Shown here: piece by piece, positions 1 through 6,345 of the stretch
Layout: each line of letters begins with the position of its first letter
Position numbering within the stretch: position 1 is the stretch's first letter
NCBI GenBank assembly: GCA_003222395.1
Contig: QHWB01000050.1
Span: forward strand, 107,640-171,639
Length of the DNA: 64,000 nt
Origin: Acidobacteriota bacterium
Lineage (GTDB): Bacteria > Acidobacteriota > Vicinamibacteria > Vicinamibacterales > CAVVIG01
Direction of reading: 5' to 3'
Made by a program: the position numbers and the translations under genes
The notes under the pieces: generated by a model
Databases searched by the model: none
What the model was told of the DNA's origin: nothing
What the model saw: only the letters and a program-made list of their open reading frames with translations

Positions 1-122
1 TCGAAATCGGCGATGCGCTCTCGCCGCGCGTTGAGACGCCGCTCGTATTCGGCGACAGGCTGCCAGACCTGAAGGCCTTTGGTGCCAGAGTCTGTCACGG
101 TAACGCTACGACGGTCCGTCAC
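1..122 (-). CDS. 5' end of an unidentified gene, cut by the window edge
   Basis: On the minus strand an open frame begins with GTG at 122 (or GTG at 98) and runs off the left edge. It reads a plausible soluble N-terminus (TDSGTKGLQVWQPVAEYERR and onward, rich in Arg and Glu). It lies 14 bases after the dapE stop in the same direction, so it may be the next gene of the lysine operon. About 40 residues are visible and no family is recognised. Which GTG is used is undecided. Confidence 0.45.
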   Translation of the reverse strand, partial: MTDRRSVTVTDSGTKGLQVWQPVAEYERRLNARRERIADF

Positions 123-136
123 TGTGCCGCAGCCCG

Positions 137-1156
137 TCAGGGCTGCCTCGGCTGACTCGCCAGCAACTGGCGCGCGATCGTCACGTAGTGATCGGCGGCG
201 GCGTGCAGCTCCGCAATGGAAACGAACTCGTCAGCCGTGTGCGCCGCGTGAATCGATCCTGGGCCGAACAGCAGCGGCTCGCCCCACTTCGACAGGAACG
301 GGATGTCGGTCGTGTACGGAAACACGGCGGCGTCGAATCCAGGGACCGTCGTGAGACGGATGGGCGGGACGTCGAGAATATGTTCGATCGCCACACGCCG
401 TTCGAGCGGCGCGATCGCGCGGCGCACGGCGTCCGCGTCGCTGACCGTCCGGAACATCACTTCCGCCTCGGCGGACGGCGAGACCACATTCGGCGCGACG
501 CCGCCGTCGATCAAACCGACCGTGTAATGCGTGCGGCCGAGGACGTGGTCGTCCGGCAGATCGATCGACCGCAGCTCCACGAGCGCGTCGATCAGCTTGT
601 CGATGGCCGATTCGCCCAGCTCGGGGAACGAGGAATGCGCGGCGCGGCCGCTCGCGCGGAGCCGCACGCGCAGAATGCCGCGCGTCGCCAGGCCGAGCCG
701 GTTGTCGGTCGGCTCGCCGTCGATCAGGAATTGCGATCCATTCGCCGCCTCGTTGGCCCTGCGCGCTCCGTCGCTGCCGCGCTCCTCGCCGACGACGAAC
801 AGGAGCCCGACGCGCGTCTCGCCGTCGCGGCGCAGCCGATCGGCGGCGGCGACCTGCGCGGCGAGAATGCCTTTCGCGTCGCACGATCCGCGGCCGTAGA
901 GGCGATCGCCGTCGACGCGGCTGGGAAAGAACGGCGGGACGCAGTCGATGTGGGTGGAGAAGACGAGGAACGGATCGTCGGTCCGTACGATCACATTGAA
1001 CCGCGTCGAATCGATCGGCTGTTCGGTGACAACGAATCCGATGCGGGCCAGGTAATCGGCGAGCCAGCGCGCCGCGTCGCCTTCGCGGCCTGTCGTCGAA
1101 TCGATGTCGATGAGGGCACGCGTCAGCGCGACAATATCGACCGCCACGCGCGTCAC
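137..1156 (-). CDS. dapE: M20-family peptidase, probable succinyl-diaminopimelate desuccinylase
   Basis: Metal-dependent M20 hydrolase expected to release succinate from N-succinyl-LL-diaminopimelate, the step after DapD and transamination. Metal-site motifs are visible in family order: STHIDCVPP (His and Asp), GRGSCDAKG (bridging Asp), GEERGSDGA (the Glu-Glu pair), LIDGEPT and a C-terminal His in GSIHAAHTADEF. The open frame reaches upstream to 1201, but its first 15 residues are Cys-rich and fall in a repeat, so I prefer the GTG at 1156 (VTRVAVDIVALTRALIDID), giving about 339 aa. M20 enzymes vary in substrate (for example acetylornithine deacetylase). The dap context is the main reason for calling DapE. 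No dapC aminotransferase is present in the window. Confidence 0.82.
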   Translation of the reverse strand: MTRVAVDIVALTRALIDIDSTTGREGDAARWLADYLARIGFVVTEQPIDSTRFNVIVRTDDPFLVFSTHIDCVPPFFPSRVDGDRLYGRGSCDAKGILAAQVAAADRLRRDGETRVGLLFVVGEERGSDGARRANEAANGSQFLIDGEPTDNRLGLATRGILRVRLRASGRAAHSSFPELGESAIDKLIDALVELRSIDLPDDHVLGRTHYTVGLIDGGVAPNVVSPSAEAEVMFRTVSDADAVRRAIAPLERRVAIEHILDVPPIRLTTVPGFDAAVFPYTTDIPFLSKWGEPLLFGPGSIHAAHTADEFVSIAELHAAADHYVTIARQLLASQPRQP

Positions 1157-1177
1157 ACTGCGATCCTGGCCACCACA

Positions 1178-1237
1178 ATCAACGCAGAGCACACAGGGCA
1201 AGACCCGATCTGCGTTCTGGGCGGTCTCTGCGTTGAT
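1178..1237. repeat. short inverted repeat with CTCTGCG units between dapD and dapE
   Basis: A 12-base arm at 1178-1189 (ATCAACGCAGAG) is the exact reverse complement of 1226-1237 (CTCTGCGTTGAT). A further TCTGCGTT lies between them. It fills the gap between the dapD stop and the preferred dapE start. Similar CTCTGCG units occur at 16367-16394 inside yidD, which suggests a dispersed repeat rather than a gene-specific regulator. Confidence 0.6.
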
Positions 1238-1247
1238 CGTAAGACGA

Positions 1248-2093
1248 TTACCGGATCCACGCTTCGAGCTCCGTGTGCGTGTCGGTGCGCGAGTCGCGGT
1301 ACTTCACGATGACCGGCGTCGCGAGCGAGAGTCGCCACTCGAGCCCCTTCCCCGCGCTCACGGCGCGCGCGCCAGGCACGACGACCGCGCCTTCGGGAAC
1401 GACGAGCGGCCGATCGGCCGTCGGTCTGATGATGTCGCCGCGCACCAGATCGTACACCGGCGTCGACCCGGTCAGGACGGTGCCGGCGGCGATGACGGCG
1501 CGGGCCTTGACGATCGCGCCTTCGTACACCCCCGTGTTGCCGCCGATCAGCGCATCGTCTTCGATGATGACGGGCAGCGCGCCGACCGGCTCGATGACGC
1601 CGCCGATTTGCGCGCCGGCGCTGACGTGAACGCGGGCGCCGACCTGCGCACACGACCCGACGAGCGCGTGAGAATCGACGAGCGACTGCTCGCCGACGTA
1701 CGCGCCGATGTTGATGTACATCGGCGGCATGCAGATGACGCCGGGCGCGACGTACGCGCCGTCGCGGACCGCCGACCCGCCCGGCACGATTCGCACGCCG
1801 GCGGCGAGCCCGGGCCGTTTCAACGGGAGCGTGTCCTTGTCGTAAAACGGCCAGCGGCCGTGATCCATCGACACGTCGGCGGTGTCGCCGAACCTGAATC
1901 CGAGCAGGATGCCCTGCTTCACCCACGTGTTCACGCGCCAGCCGACCGGGCTCGACGCGTCGGGCTCCGCCGCGCGCACCTGACCCGACGACAGCGCCTC
2001 GCGCAGCTGCGCGAAGGTGGCTCGCACGGCGTCGCGATCGACCGACGCGCCGGCGGCGACGTGAGCGGCAATCTGATCGGAGAGAGAGATCAC
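1248..2093 (-). CDS. dapD: 2,3,4,5-tetrahydropyridine-2,6-dicarboxylate N-succinyltransferase
   Basis: Transfers succinyl from succinyl-CoA to tetrahydrodipicolinate, committing the pathway to the succinylase branch; acts in the cytosol. After an N-terminal helical part (about 1-100) the protein shows a left-handed beta-helix of hexapeptide repeats (GAYVAPGVICMPPMYINIGA, then GSCAQVGARVHVSAGAQIGG and AVIAAGTVLTG) typical of DapD. The frame is open upstream to 2171, but a GTG at 2093 (VISLSDQIAAH) overlaps the dapA stop as GTGA and gives 281 aa, the usual size, so I choose it. dapE follows after about 90 bases. DapD plus DapE supports the succinylase rather than acetylase or dehydrogenase route. 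Confidence 0.92.
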   Translation of the reverse strand: MISLSDQIAAHVAAGASVDRDAVRATFAQLREALSSGQVRAAEPDASSPVGWRVNTWVKQGILLGFRFGDTADVSMDHGRWPFYDKDTLPLKRPGLAAGVRIVPGGSAVRDGAYVAPGVICMPPMYINIGAYVGEQSLVDSHALVGSCAQVGARVHVSAGAQIGGVIEPVGALPVIIEDDALIGGNTGVYEGAIVKARAVIAAGTVLTGSTPVYDLVRGDIIRPTADRPLVVPEGAVVVPGARAVSAGKGLEWRLSLATPVIVKYRDSRTDTHTELEAWIR

Positions 2094-2989
2094 ACGAGCG
2101 CCGGCTTCACCAGATTGAGTTCTTTCAGGGCCTTCAAGATCTTCTCGCGCGATTCGGGCTTCGGCGGACACATCGGGAGGCGATAGGTTTCCTCGAGCAA
2201 CCCCATTGCGGCCATCGCGGCTTTCACCGGGACGGGATTGGCCTCGATGAAATTGATCTGCATCAGCGCGACGATCCGGTCGTGGACGGCTCTCGCCGCG
2301 GCGAAATCGTTTCTCTCCGCGGCCTCCACCATCTGCGCCATCTCCGCCGGAATCTCGTTCGAGGCGACCGAGATGATGCCGCGACCGCCGACCGACATCA
2401 GCGGCAGCGTCAGCGCATCGTCTCCTGAAAGGACGAGGAAGCTGTCCGGGACGCTGCGGCAGACGTCGACCATTTGCGTCACGTTGCCCGACGCTTCCTT
2501 CACGCCGACGATGTTCGGGATTTGCGCGAGCCGCGCAAGCGTCGCGATTTCCAAGTTCACGCCGGTGCGGCCGGGCACGTTGTACACGACGATCGGCAGC
2601 GCCGTGCTGTCCGCGATCGCCTTGTAGTGCTGATACAACCCTTCCTGTGTCGGCTTGTTGTAGTACGGAGTGACCGACAGGAAACCCGAGGCGCCGCGCT
2701 TCTCCATCTCACGCGCCAGCTCGATCACTTCCTTCGTGTTGTAGCCGCCCGCGCCCGCGAGGATCGGCACGCGTCCACCGGCCTCGGCGACGAGAATCTC
2801 GACGATGCGCAGCTTTTCCGCGTCGGTCAGCGTCGGGCTCTCGCCCGTCGTGCCGCAGGGACACAGGAAGTGGATGCCGGCATCAATCTGCCGGCGGCCG
2901 AGGCGCCGAACGGCCGCTTCGTCGAGTGCAGCGCTCTTGGTGAACGGCGTGACGAGCGCGGTGCCGACTCCTGTAAATGCTTGGCGCAT
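2090..2989 (-). CDS. dapA: 4-hydroxy-tetrahydrodipicolinate synthase
   Basis: Condenses pyruvate with aspartate semialdehyde (made by the Asd of this operon), the first lysine-specific step. The 299-aa length is standard for the TIM-barrel NAL/DapA family. Visible signatures are GTALVTPF near the start, GTTGESPTL, YYNKPTQEGLYQH, YNVPGRTG and the Schiff-base lysine in GVKEASGNV at about residue 164. It lies 12 bases after dapB and its TGA overlaps the GTG of dapD, so the two are translationally coupled. Confidence 0.95.
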   Translation of the reverse strand: MRQAFTGVGTALVTPFTKSAALDEAAVRRLGRRQIDAGIHFLCPCGTTGESPTLTDAEKLRIVEILVAEAGGRVPILAGAGGYNTKEVIELAREMEKRGASGFLSVTPYYNKPTQEGLYQHYKAIADSTALPIVVYNVPGRTGVNLEIATLARLAQIPNIVGVKEASGNVTQMVDVCRSVPDSFLVLSGDDALTLPLMSVGGRGIISVASNEIPAEMAQMVEAAERNDFAAARAVHDRIVALMQINFIEANPVPVKAAMAAMGLLEETYRLPMCPPKPESREKILKALKELNLVKPALV

Positions 2990-3001
2990 GAAACACTCCC
3001 C

Positions 3002-3697
3002 TCAGGACTGCAACCCGAGGACGTCCTTCATCGTGAACCAGCCGCGCTTCCCGACAACCCACTTGGCCGCCGTGAGCGCGCCGCGCGCGAAGCCGGTGCG
3101 ATCGCGTGCGGCGTGCGCCAACGTGATCGTTTCGGCCGGACCGTCGAATCCAATCGTGTGCGTGCCGGGAATGAAACCGGCGCGCGTCGACGACACGTCA
3201 ATCGGACGCGCAAACCCCGCCCGCTCCATCGTCTGCTTCAACAGGAGCGCGGTGCCCGACGGCGCATCCTTCTTCGCCGCATGATGCGCCTCGTGGACGA
3301 ACGCCCCGAAGTCGGATTGCGCCGCGAACAGCGCCGCCGCCCGACCGGCGATCGCCTCGAACAGCACGACGCCGGTCGAGAAATTCGGCGCGACGACGGC
3401 GCCGATGCCGCCGTGGCCGACCGCCTCGCGCACGGCCGGCTCGTCCTTCTGCCATCCGGTCGTGCCGATCACGAGGTGAATCCCCCGCCGGGCGAGCACG
3501 GGCGCGTTCAACGCGACCACGTCGGGCGTCGAAAAATCGACGGCGACATCGACGCCGCGCCACCGTTCCGCATCCGGTCCGCCGCCGTGCATCGGCGACT
3601 GCGGATCGATCGCGCCGGCGACATCGAACCCGAATTCCGGCGCCAGAGCCTCGACCAGCCGTCCCATCTTGCCGTGGCCGACGAGGAGGATCTTCAT
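3002..3697 (-). CDS. dapB: 4-hydroxy-tetrahydrodipicolinate reductase
   Basis: Reduces the DapA product to tetrahydrodipicolinate with NAD(P)H. The N-terminal Rossmann motif GHGKMGRL replaces the more usual GxxGxMG. The catalytic stretch EAHHAAKKDAPSGTAL at about 137-152 matches the family signature (His and Lys for catalysis, DAPSGTA for substrate). At 231 aa it is slightly short, in line with compact bacterial DapB proteins. Its ATG overlaps the lysC stop as ATGA (3694-3697) and dapA follows after 12 bases. Confidence 0.93.
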   Translation of the reverse strand: MKILLVGHGKMGRLVEALAPEFGFDVAGAIDPQSPMHGGGPDAERWRGVDVAVDFSTPDVVALNAPVLARRGIHLVIGTTGWQKDEPAVREAVGHGGIGAVVAPNFSTGVVLFEAIAGRAAALFAAQSDFGAFVHEAHHAAKKDAPSGTALLLKQTMERAGFARPIDVSSTRAGFIPGTHTIGFDGPAETITLAHAARDRTGFARGALTAAKWVVGKRGWFTMKDVLGLQS

Positions 3698-5067
3698 CGC
3701 CGTTCGAAAAACTGCTGGTGCAACCGCGTCATCGCGTGCGGCACATCGCCGTCGCGCAAGACGAACGTGATGTTGCGCCTCGACGCCGCCTGCGACACGA
3801 GCCGGAGCGGCACGCGATCGAGCGCCGTCACCGCGCGCCCGAACAGCGTCGGATCCGTTCGGAGATTCTCTCCCACGGCGCAGATAATCGCCATCTCGCG
3901 CTCGCAGTTGACCTGCGCGAAATTGCGGAGGTTGTCGACGATGGCGTCCAGCCGGCGCGCGTCGTCCACGGTCACCGAGACGCTCACCTCCGACGTCGTC
4001 ACGACGTCCACCGGCGTCTTGAATCGCTCGAACACCTCGAAGAGACGCCGAAGGAAGCCGTGCGCCATCAGCATGCGCGTCGACGTAATGTCGACAACGG
4101 TGACGTCGCGCTTGCAGGCAATCGCCGTCAGCTGACCGTCAGCCGCGCCGCCGTCGGCCGTGATGCGCGTGCCCGGCTGGTCCGGCCGTCGCGCGTTGAG
4201 GATGCGCACCGGGATGTTCCGGTCGACCGCCGGCAGGATCGTGCTCGGATGCAGCACCTTGGCGCCGAAATACGCCAGCTCGGACGCTTCGGCGAACGAG
4301 AGCTGCGGCACCACCCGCGGCTGCGGCACGATGCGCGGATCGGCGGTCAGCATGCCGTCGACATCGGTCCAGATCTGAATCTCGTCGACGCCGAGGCACG
4401 CGCCGAAGATCGCCGCCGAGTAATCCGATCCGCCGCGCCCCAGCGTCGTCGTCACGCCGTTCGACGTCGATCCGATGAAGCCGCCGAGCACGGCGACTCT
4501 GCAGCGCGAGGCATGCGGCGCCACCCGGTCCCGCGTGCGGTCGGCCGTTTCGAGCATGTCCGGAACGGCGGCGTTGTACTCCGAGTCGGTAACGATTACG
4601 CCGCGCGCGTCGACCCAGACGCTTTCGATCCGGTGATCGGCGATCGCGGCGGCGACGATCCGGCTGCTGACCACCTCGCCCGCGGCGAGAACAGCGTCGA
4701 GCGAGCGCGGCGACACCTCGCGCAGCACGGCGAGCGCGTGCACGAGACCGATCAGTTCCTCGAATTCCTGACGAACCTTTGCGACCGTTTCTGCGCGGCT
4801 CTCGCTGGTCACCGCCGACGCGACGGCGACGTGGCGATCGAGGAGCGCACGCAGCGCATCGGCCGCCCGATCGGCCTCGCCGTCTTCGGCCAGCCGCGCG
4901 ACCTGCACGAGCTGATCGGTCACCTTCGCGAGCGCCGACACGACGACGACCGGCGCGTCGTCGCCGCCCTTCTGCGATTCGAGCTGATGTCGAACGATGC
5001 CAATCAGACGCTTGATTGCTTCGGGATCGGCGACGGAGGTGCCGCCGAACTTCATGACAACGCTCAC
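3694..5067 (-). CDS. lysC: aspartate kinase
   Basis: Phosphorylates aspartate to open the lysine/threonine/methionine pathway. The N-terminus VMKFGGTSVAD is the kinase signature. GGFIGSTSNGVTTTLGRGGSDYSA (about 195-220) and the stretch around IWTDVDGMLTADPR are the amino-acid-kinase nucleotide and aspartate sites. Two C-terminal ACT-like domains (from about 320) provide feedback control. At 457 aa it belongs to the longer, E. coli LysC-like monofunctional class. I choose the GTG at 5067 because GAGG sits 6 bases upstream; the ATG at 5055 has no ribosome-binding site. asd lies 49 bases upstream and dapB overlaps downstream. Confidence 0.94.
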   Translation of the reverse strand: MSVVMKFGGTSVADPEAIKRLIGIVRHQLESQKGGDDAPVVVVSALAKVTDQLVQVARLAEDGEADRAADALRALLDRHVAVASAVTSESRAETVAKVRQEFEELIGLVHALAVLREVSPRSLDAVLAAGEVVSSRIVAAAIADHRIESVWVDARGVIVTDSEYNAAVPDMLETADRTRDRVAPHASRCRVAVLGGFIGSTSNGVTTTLGRGGSDYSAAIFGACLGVDEIQIWTDVDGMLTADPRIVPQPRVVPQLSFAEASELAYFGAKVLHPSTILPAVDRNIPVRILNARRPDQPGTRITADGGAADGQLTAIACKRDVTVVDITSTRMLMAHGFLRRLFEVFERFKTPVDVVTTSEVSVSVTVDDARRLDAIVDNLRNFAQVNCEREMAIICAVGENLRTDPTLFGRAVTALDRVPLRLVSQAASRRNITFVLRDGDVPHAMTRLHQQFFERR

Positions 5068-5116
5068 GGTGAACCTCGATGGTCGGATGGGTCGCGTGAG
5101 TAATGTCGCACCCGAC

Positions 5117-6154
5117 TCACAGGAATCCGTCCCGGTGCATCAGCTCAGCATTCAGAATCGCGACACCTGCCGCGCCGCGAATGGTGTTGTGGCCGAGCGC
5201 GATGAACTTGTAGTCAAGGATCGGACACGGACGCAGCCGCCCGATGGTGACCGTCATGCCGCGGCCACGGTCGACGTCGAGCGCAGGCTGGGGACGGTTG
5301 CGCTCGCGCAAGTACACGATCGGCTGCGCCGGCGCCGAGGGAAGGCCGTCGAGCGGCTTCGACGACATCCACGCGTCGATGAGATCCTCTTCCGACGGCC
5401 GGTGATCGAATCCGACGGAGATCGATTCGGTGTGCCCGTTCTGCACCGCCACGCGCGTCGTCTGAGCGCTGATGACGACCGGATGCGGATCGATGCGGCG
5501 ATCGCCGATGCAGCCGAGAATCTTCTTCGTTTCGGTTTCGATCTTGTGCTCCTCGCCGTCGATGAACGGGATCACGTTGCCGAGGATGTCCCACGACGGC
5601 ACGCCGGGATATCCCGCGCCGGAAATCGCCTGCAGCGTCGTGATCGTCACCTTGTTCAGACCGAACGGGCGCAGAGGCGCGAGCGCCATCGACAGCACGA
5701 CGGTCGAGCAGTTGGGGTTGGTGACGATGCGTCCCTTCCAGCCGCGCGCCGCCTGGACCTTCAGCAGCCCGAGATGATCGCCGTTCACTTCCGGAATCAG
5801 CAGCGGAACGTCGGATTCCATACGGTAGTTGCGCGAGTTGCTGACGATGGTGTGTCCTGCCTGCGCGAATGTGCCCTCGATCTCGCCGGCGACCGACGAG
5901 TCGAGACCGGAGAAGACGAGCCGCGGCGCGCGTCCCGGCGTCGCGGCGTCGACGTCGAGATCGGCAACCGCGTCGGGAAGCGGCGTCGCGAGACGCCACG
6001 CACAGGCGTCGCGGTACTTCTTGCCTGCGGAGCGCTCGCTCGCGCCGAGCCATGCGACGCGGAACCACGGATGGTTCGAGAGCAGAGCAATGAACTGCTG
6101 GCCGACCATTCCGGTCGCGCCAAGGATGCCGATTTCTATCCGTTCAGTCTTCAT
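5117..6154 (-). CDS. asd: aspartate-semialdehyde dehydrogenase
   Basis: Makes aspartate semialdehyde from aspartyl phosphate with NADPH, the branch point to lysine, threonine and methionine. GILGATGMVGQQF (about 8-20) is the NADP-binding motif; the nucleophilic Cys lies in TNPNCSTVVLS at about 151; the later His lies in a GxH-type segment. The TNPNCST form and the length (345 aa) fit the archaeal/fungal-like Asd group rather than the classical enterobacterial one. It is the first enzyme gene of the operon. The ATG lies only 11 bases after the U-run of a terminator hairpin, so expression must depend on readthrough (see the leader entries). Confidence 0.94.
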   Translation of the reverse strand: MKTERIEIGILGATGMVGQQFIALLSNHPWFRVAWLGASERSAGKKYRDACAWRLATPLPDAVADLDVDAATPGRAPRLVFSGLDSSVAGEIEGTFAQAGHTIVSNSRNYRMESDVPLLIPEVNGDHLGLLKVQAARGWKGRIVTNPNCSTVVLSMALAPLRPFGLNKVTITTLQAISGAGYPGVPSWDILGNVIPFIDGEEHKIETETKKILGCIGDRRIDPHPVVISAQTTRVAVQNGHTESISVGFDHRPSEEDLIDAWMSSKPLDGLPSAPAQPIVYLRERNRPQPALDVDRGRGMTVTIGRLRPCPILDYKFIALGHNTIRGAAGVAILNAELMHRDGFL

Positions 6155-6165
6155 GTTCGTCGCTC

Positions 6166-6200
6166 AAAAAAAAAGCCGACGCGGCGTGAACCGTGTCGGC
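6166..6200 (-). terminator. intrinsic terminator / attenuator hairpin in the asd leader
   Basis: Read on the minus strand, 6200-6175 forms a GC-rich stem (GCCGAC pairs with GTCGGC, then one A-C mismatch and a further CGG/CCG-type extension) followed directly by nine T's (6174-6166). This is a textbook Rho-independent terminator. It sits between the promoter at 6317-6345 and the asd start at 6154 and points the same way as asd. It therefore cannot only end the upstream kinase transcript; it also blocks asd unless disrupted. Confidence 0.85.
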
Positions 6201-6256
6201 TGCGTGATGGCTCGGTTGAAACTGGGTTGTTCAGCGCTCGATCACACAGCGACACG
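6192..6256 (-). promoter_or_regulatory. predicted antiterminator pairing of the asd attenuator
   Basis: On the minus strand the leader segment CGTGTCGCTGTGTGAT (6256-6241, the last four codons and stop of the leader ORF) pairs with ATCACGCAGCCGACACG (6208-6192). It makes 16 base pairs, with one G-U and one single-base bulge. The second segment includes the 5' arm of the terminator, so the two structures exclude each other. This is seen directly in the sequence; the regulatory role is inferred from the trp/his-type attenuation model. Confidence 0.65.
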
Positions 6257-6307
6257 ACCGGCCCGCTTTCGGCCGATGTGCTTGCGCGTGGTGCTCTTCG
6301 AACGCAT
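6242..6307 (-). CDS. candidate leader peptide of the asd-lysine operon
   Basis: A 21-codon ORF (ATG at 6307, TGA at 6242-6244) starting MRSKSTTRKHIGRK. It contains Lys at positions 4, 9 and 14, Thr at 6 and 7, and five Arg. No ribosome-binding site is visible, but the predicted transcription start is only a few bases upstream, so it would be translated as a near-leaderless message. A ribosome delayed at a Lys or Thr codon would leave the last codons free to form the antiterminator; a ribosome reaching the stop would cover them. Three Lys and two Thr in 21 codons fit a sensor of the pathway's end products, but the enrichment is modest. It could also be a chance ORF. Confidence 0.55.
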   Translation of the reverse strand: MRSKSTTRKHIGRKRAGRVAV

Positions 6308-6316
6308 GAGACGTGC

Positions 6317-6345
6317 AGTATAGAACGGGATGTGCACGAGGTCAA
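6317..6345 (-). promoter_or_regulatory. sigma70-type promoter for the asd-lysine operon
   Basis: On the minus strand TTGACC (6345-6340) and TATACT (6322-6317) are separated by exactly 17 bases, a strong match to the -35/-10 consensus. The -35 box overlaps the stop codon of the upstream kinase gene. The predicted start of transcription is about 6310, just before the leader ORF. Confidence 0.75.

Noticed and set aside
2474..5103. Long plus-strand open frames opposite the lysine operon
   Set aside because: They are Arg/His-rich shadows of dapA, dapB and lysC caused by high third-position GC; no domain, no ribosome-binding site.
6154..6310. Lysine riboswitch (L box) upstream of asd
   Set aside because: The whole leader is about 155 bases including the ORF and terminator, and no L-box core was recognised; a peptide-type attenuator fits better.
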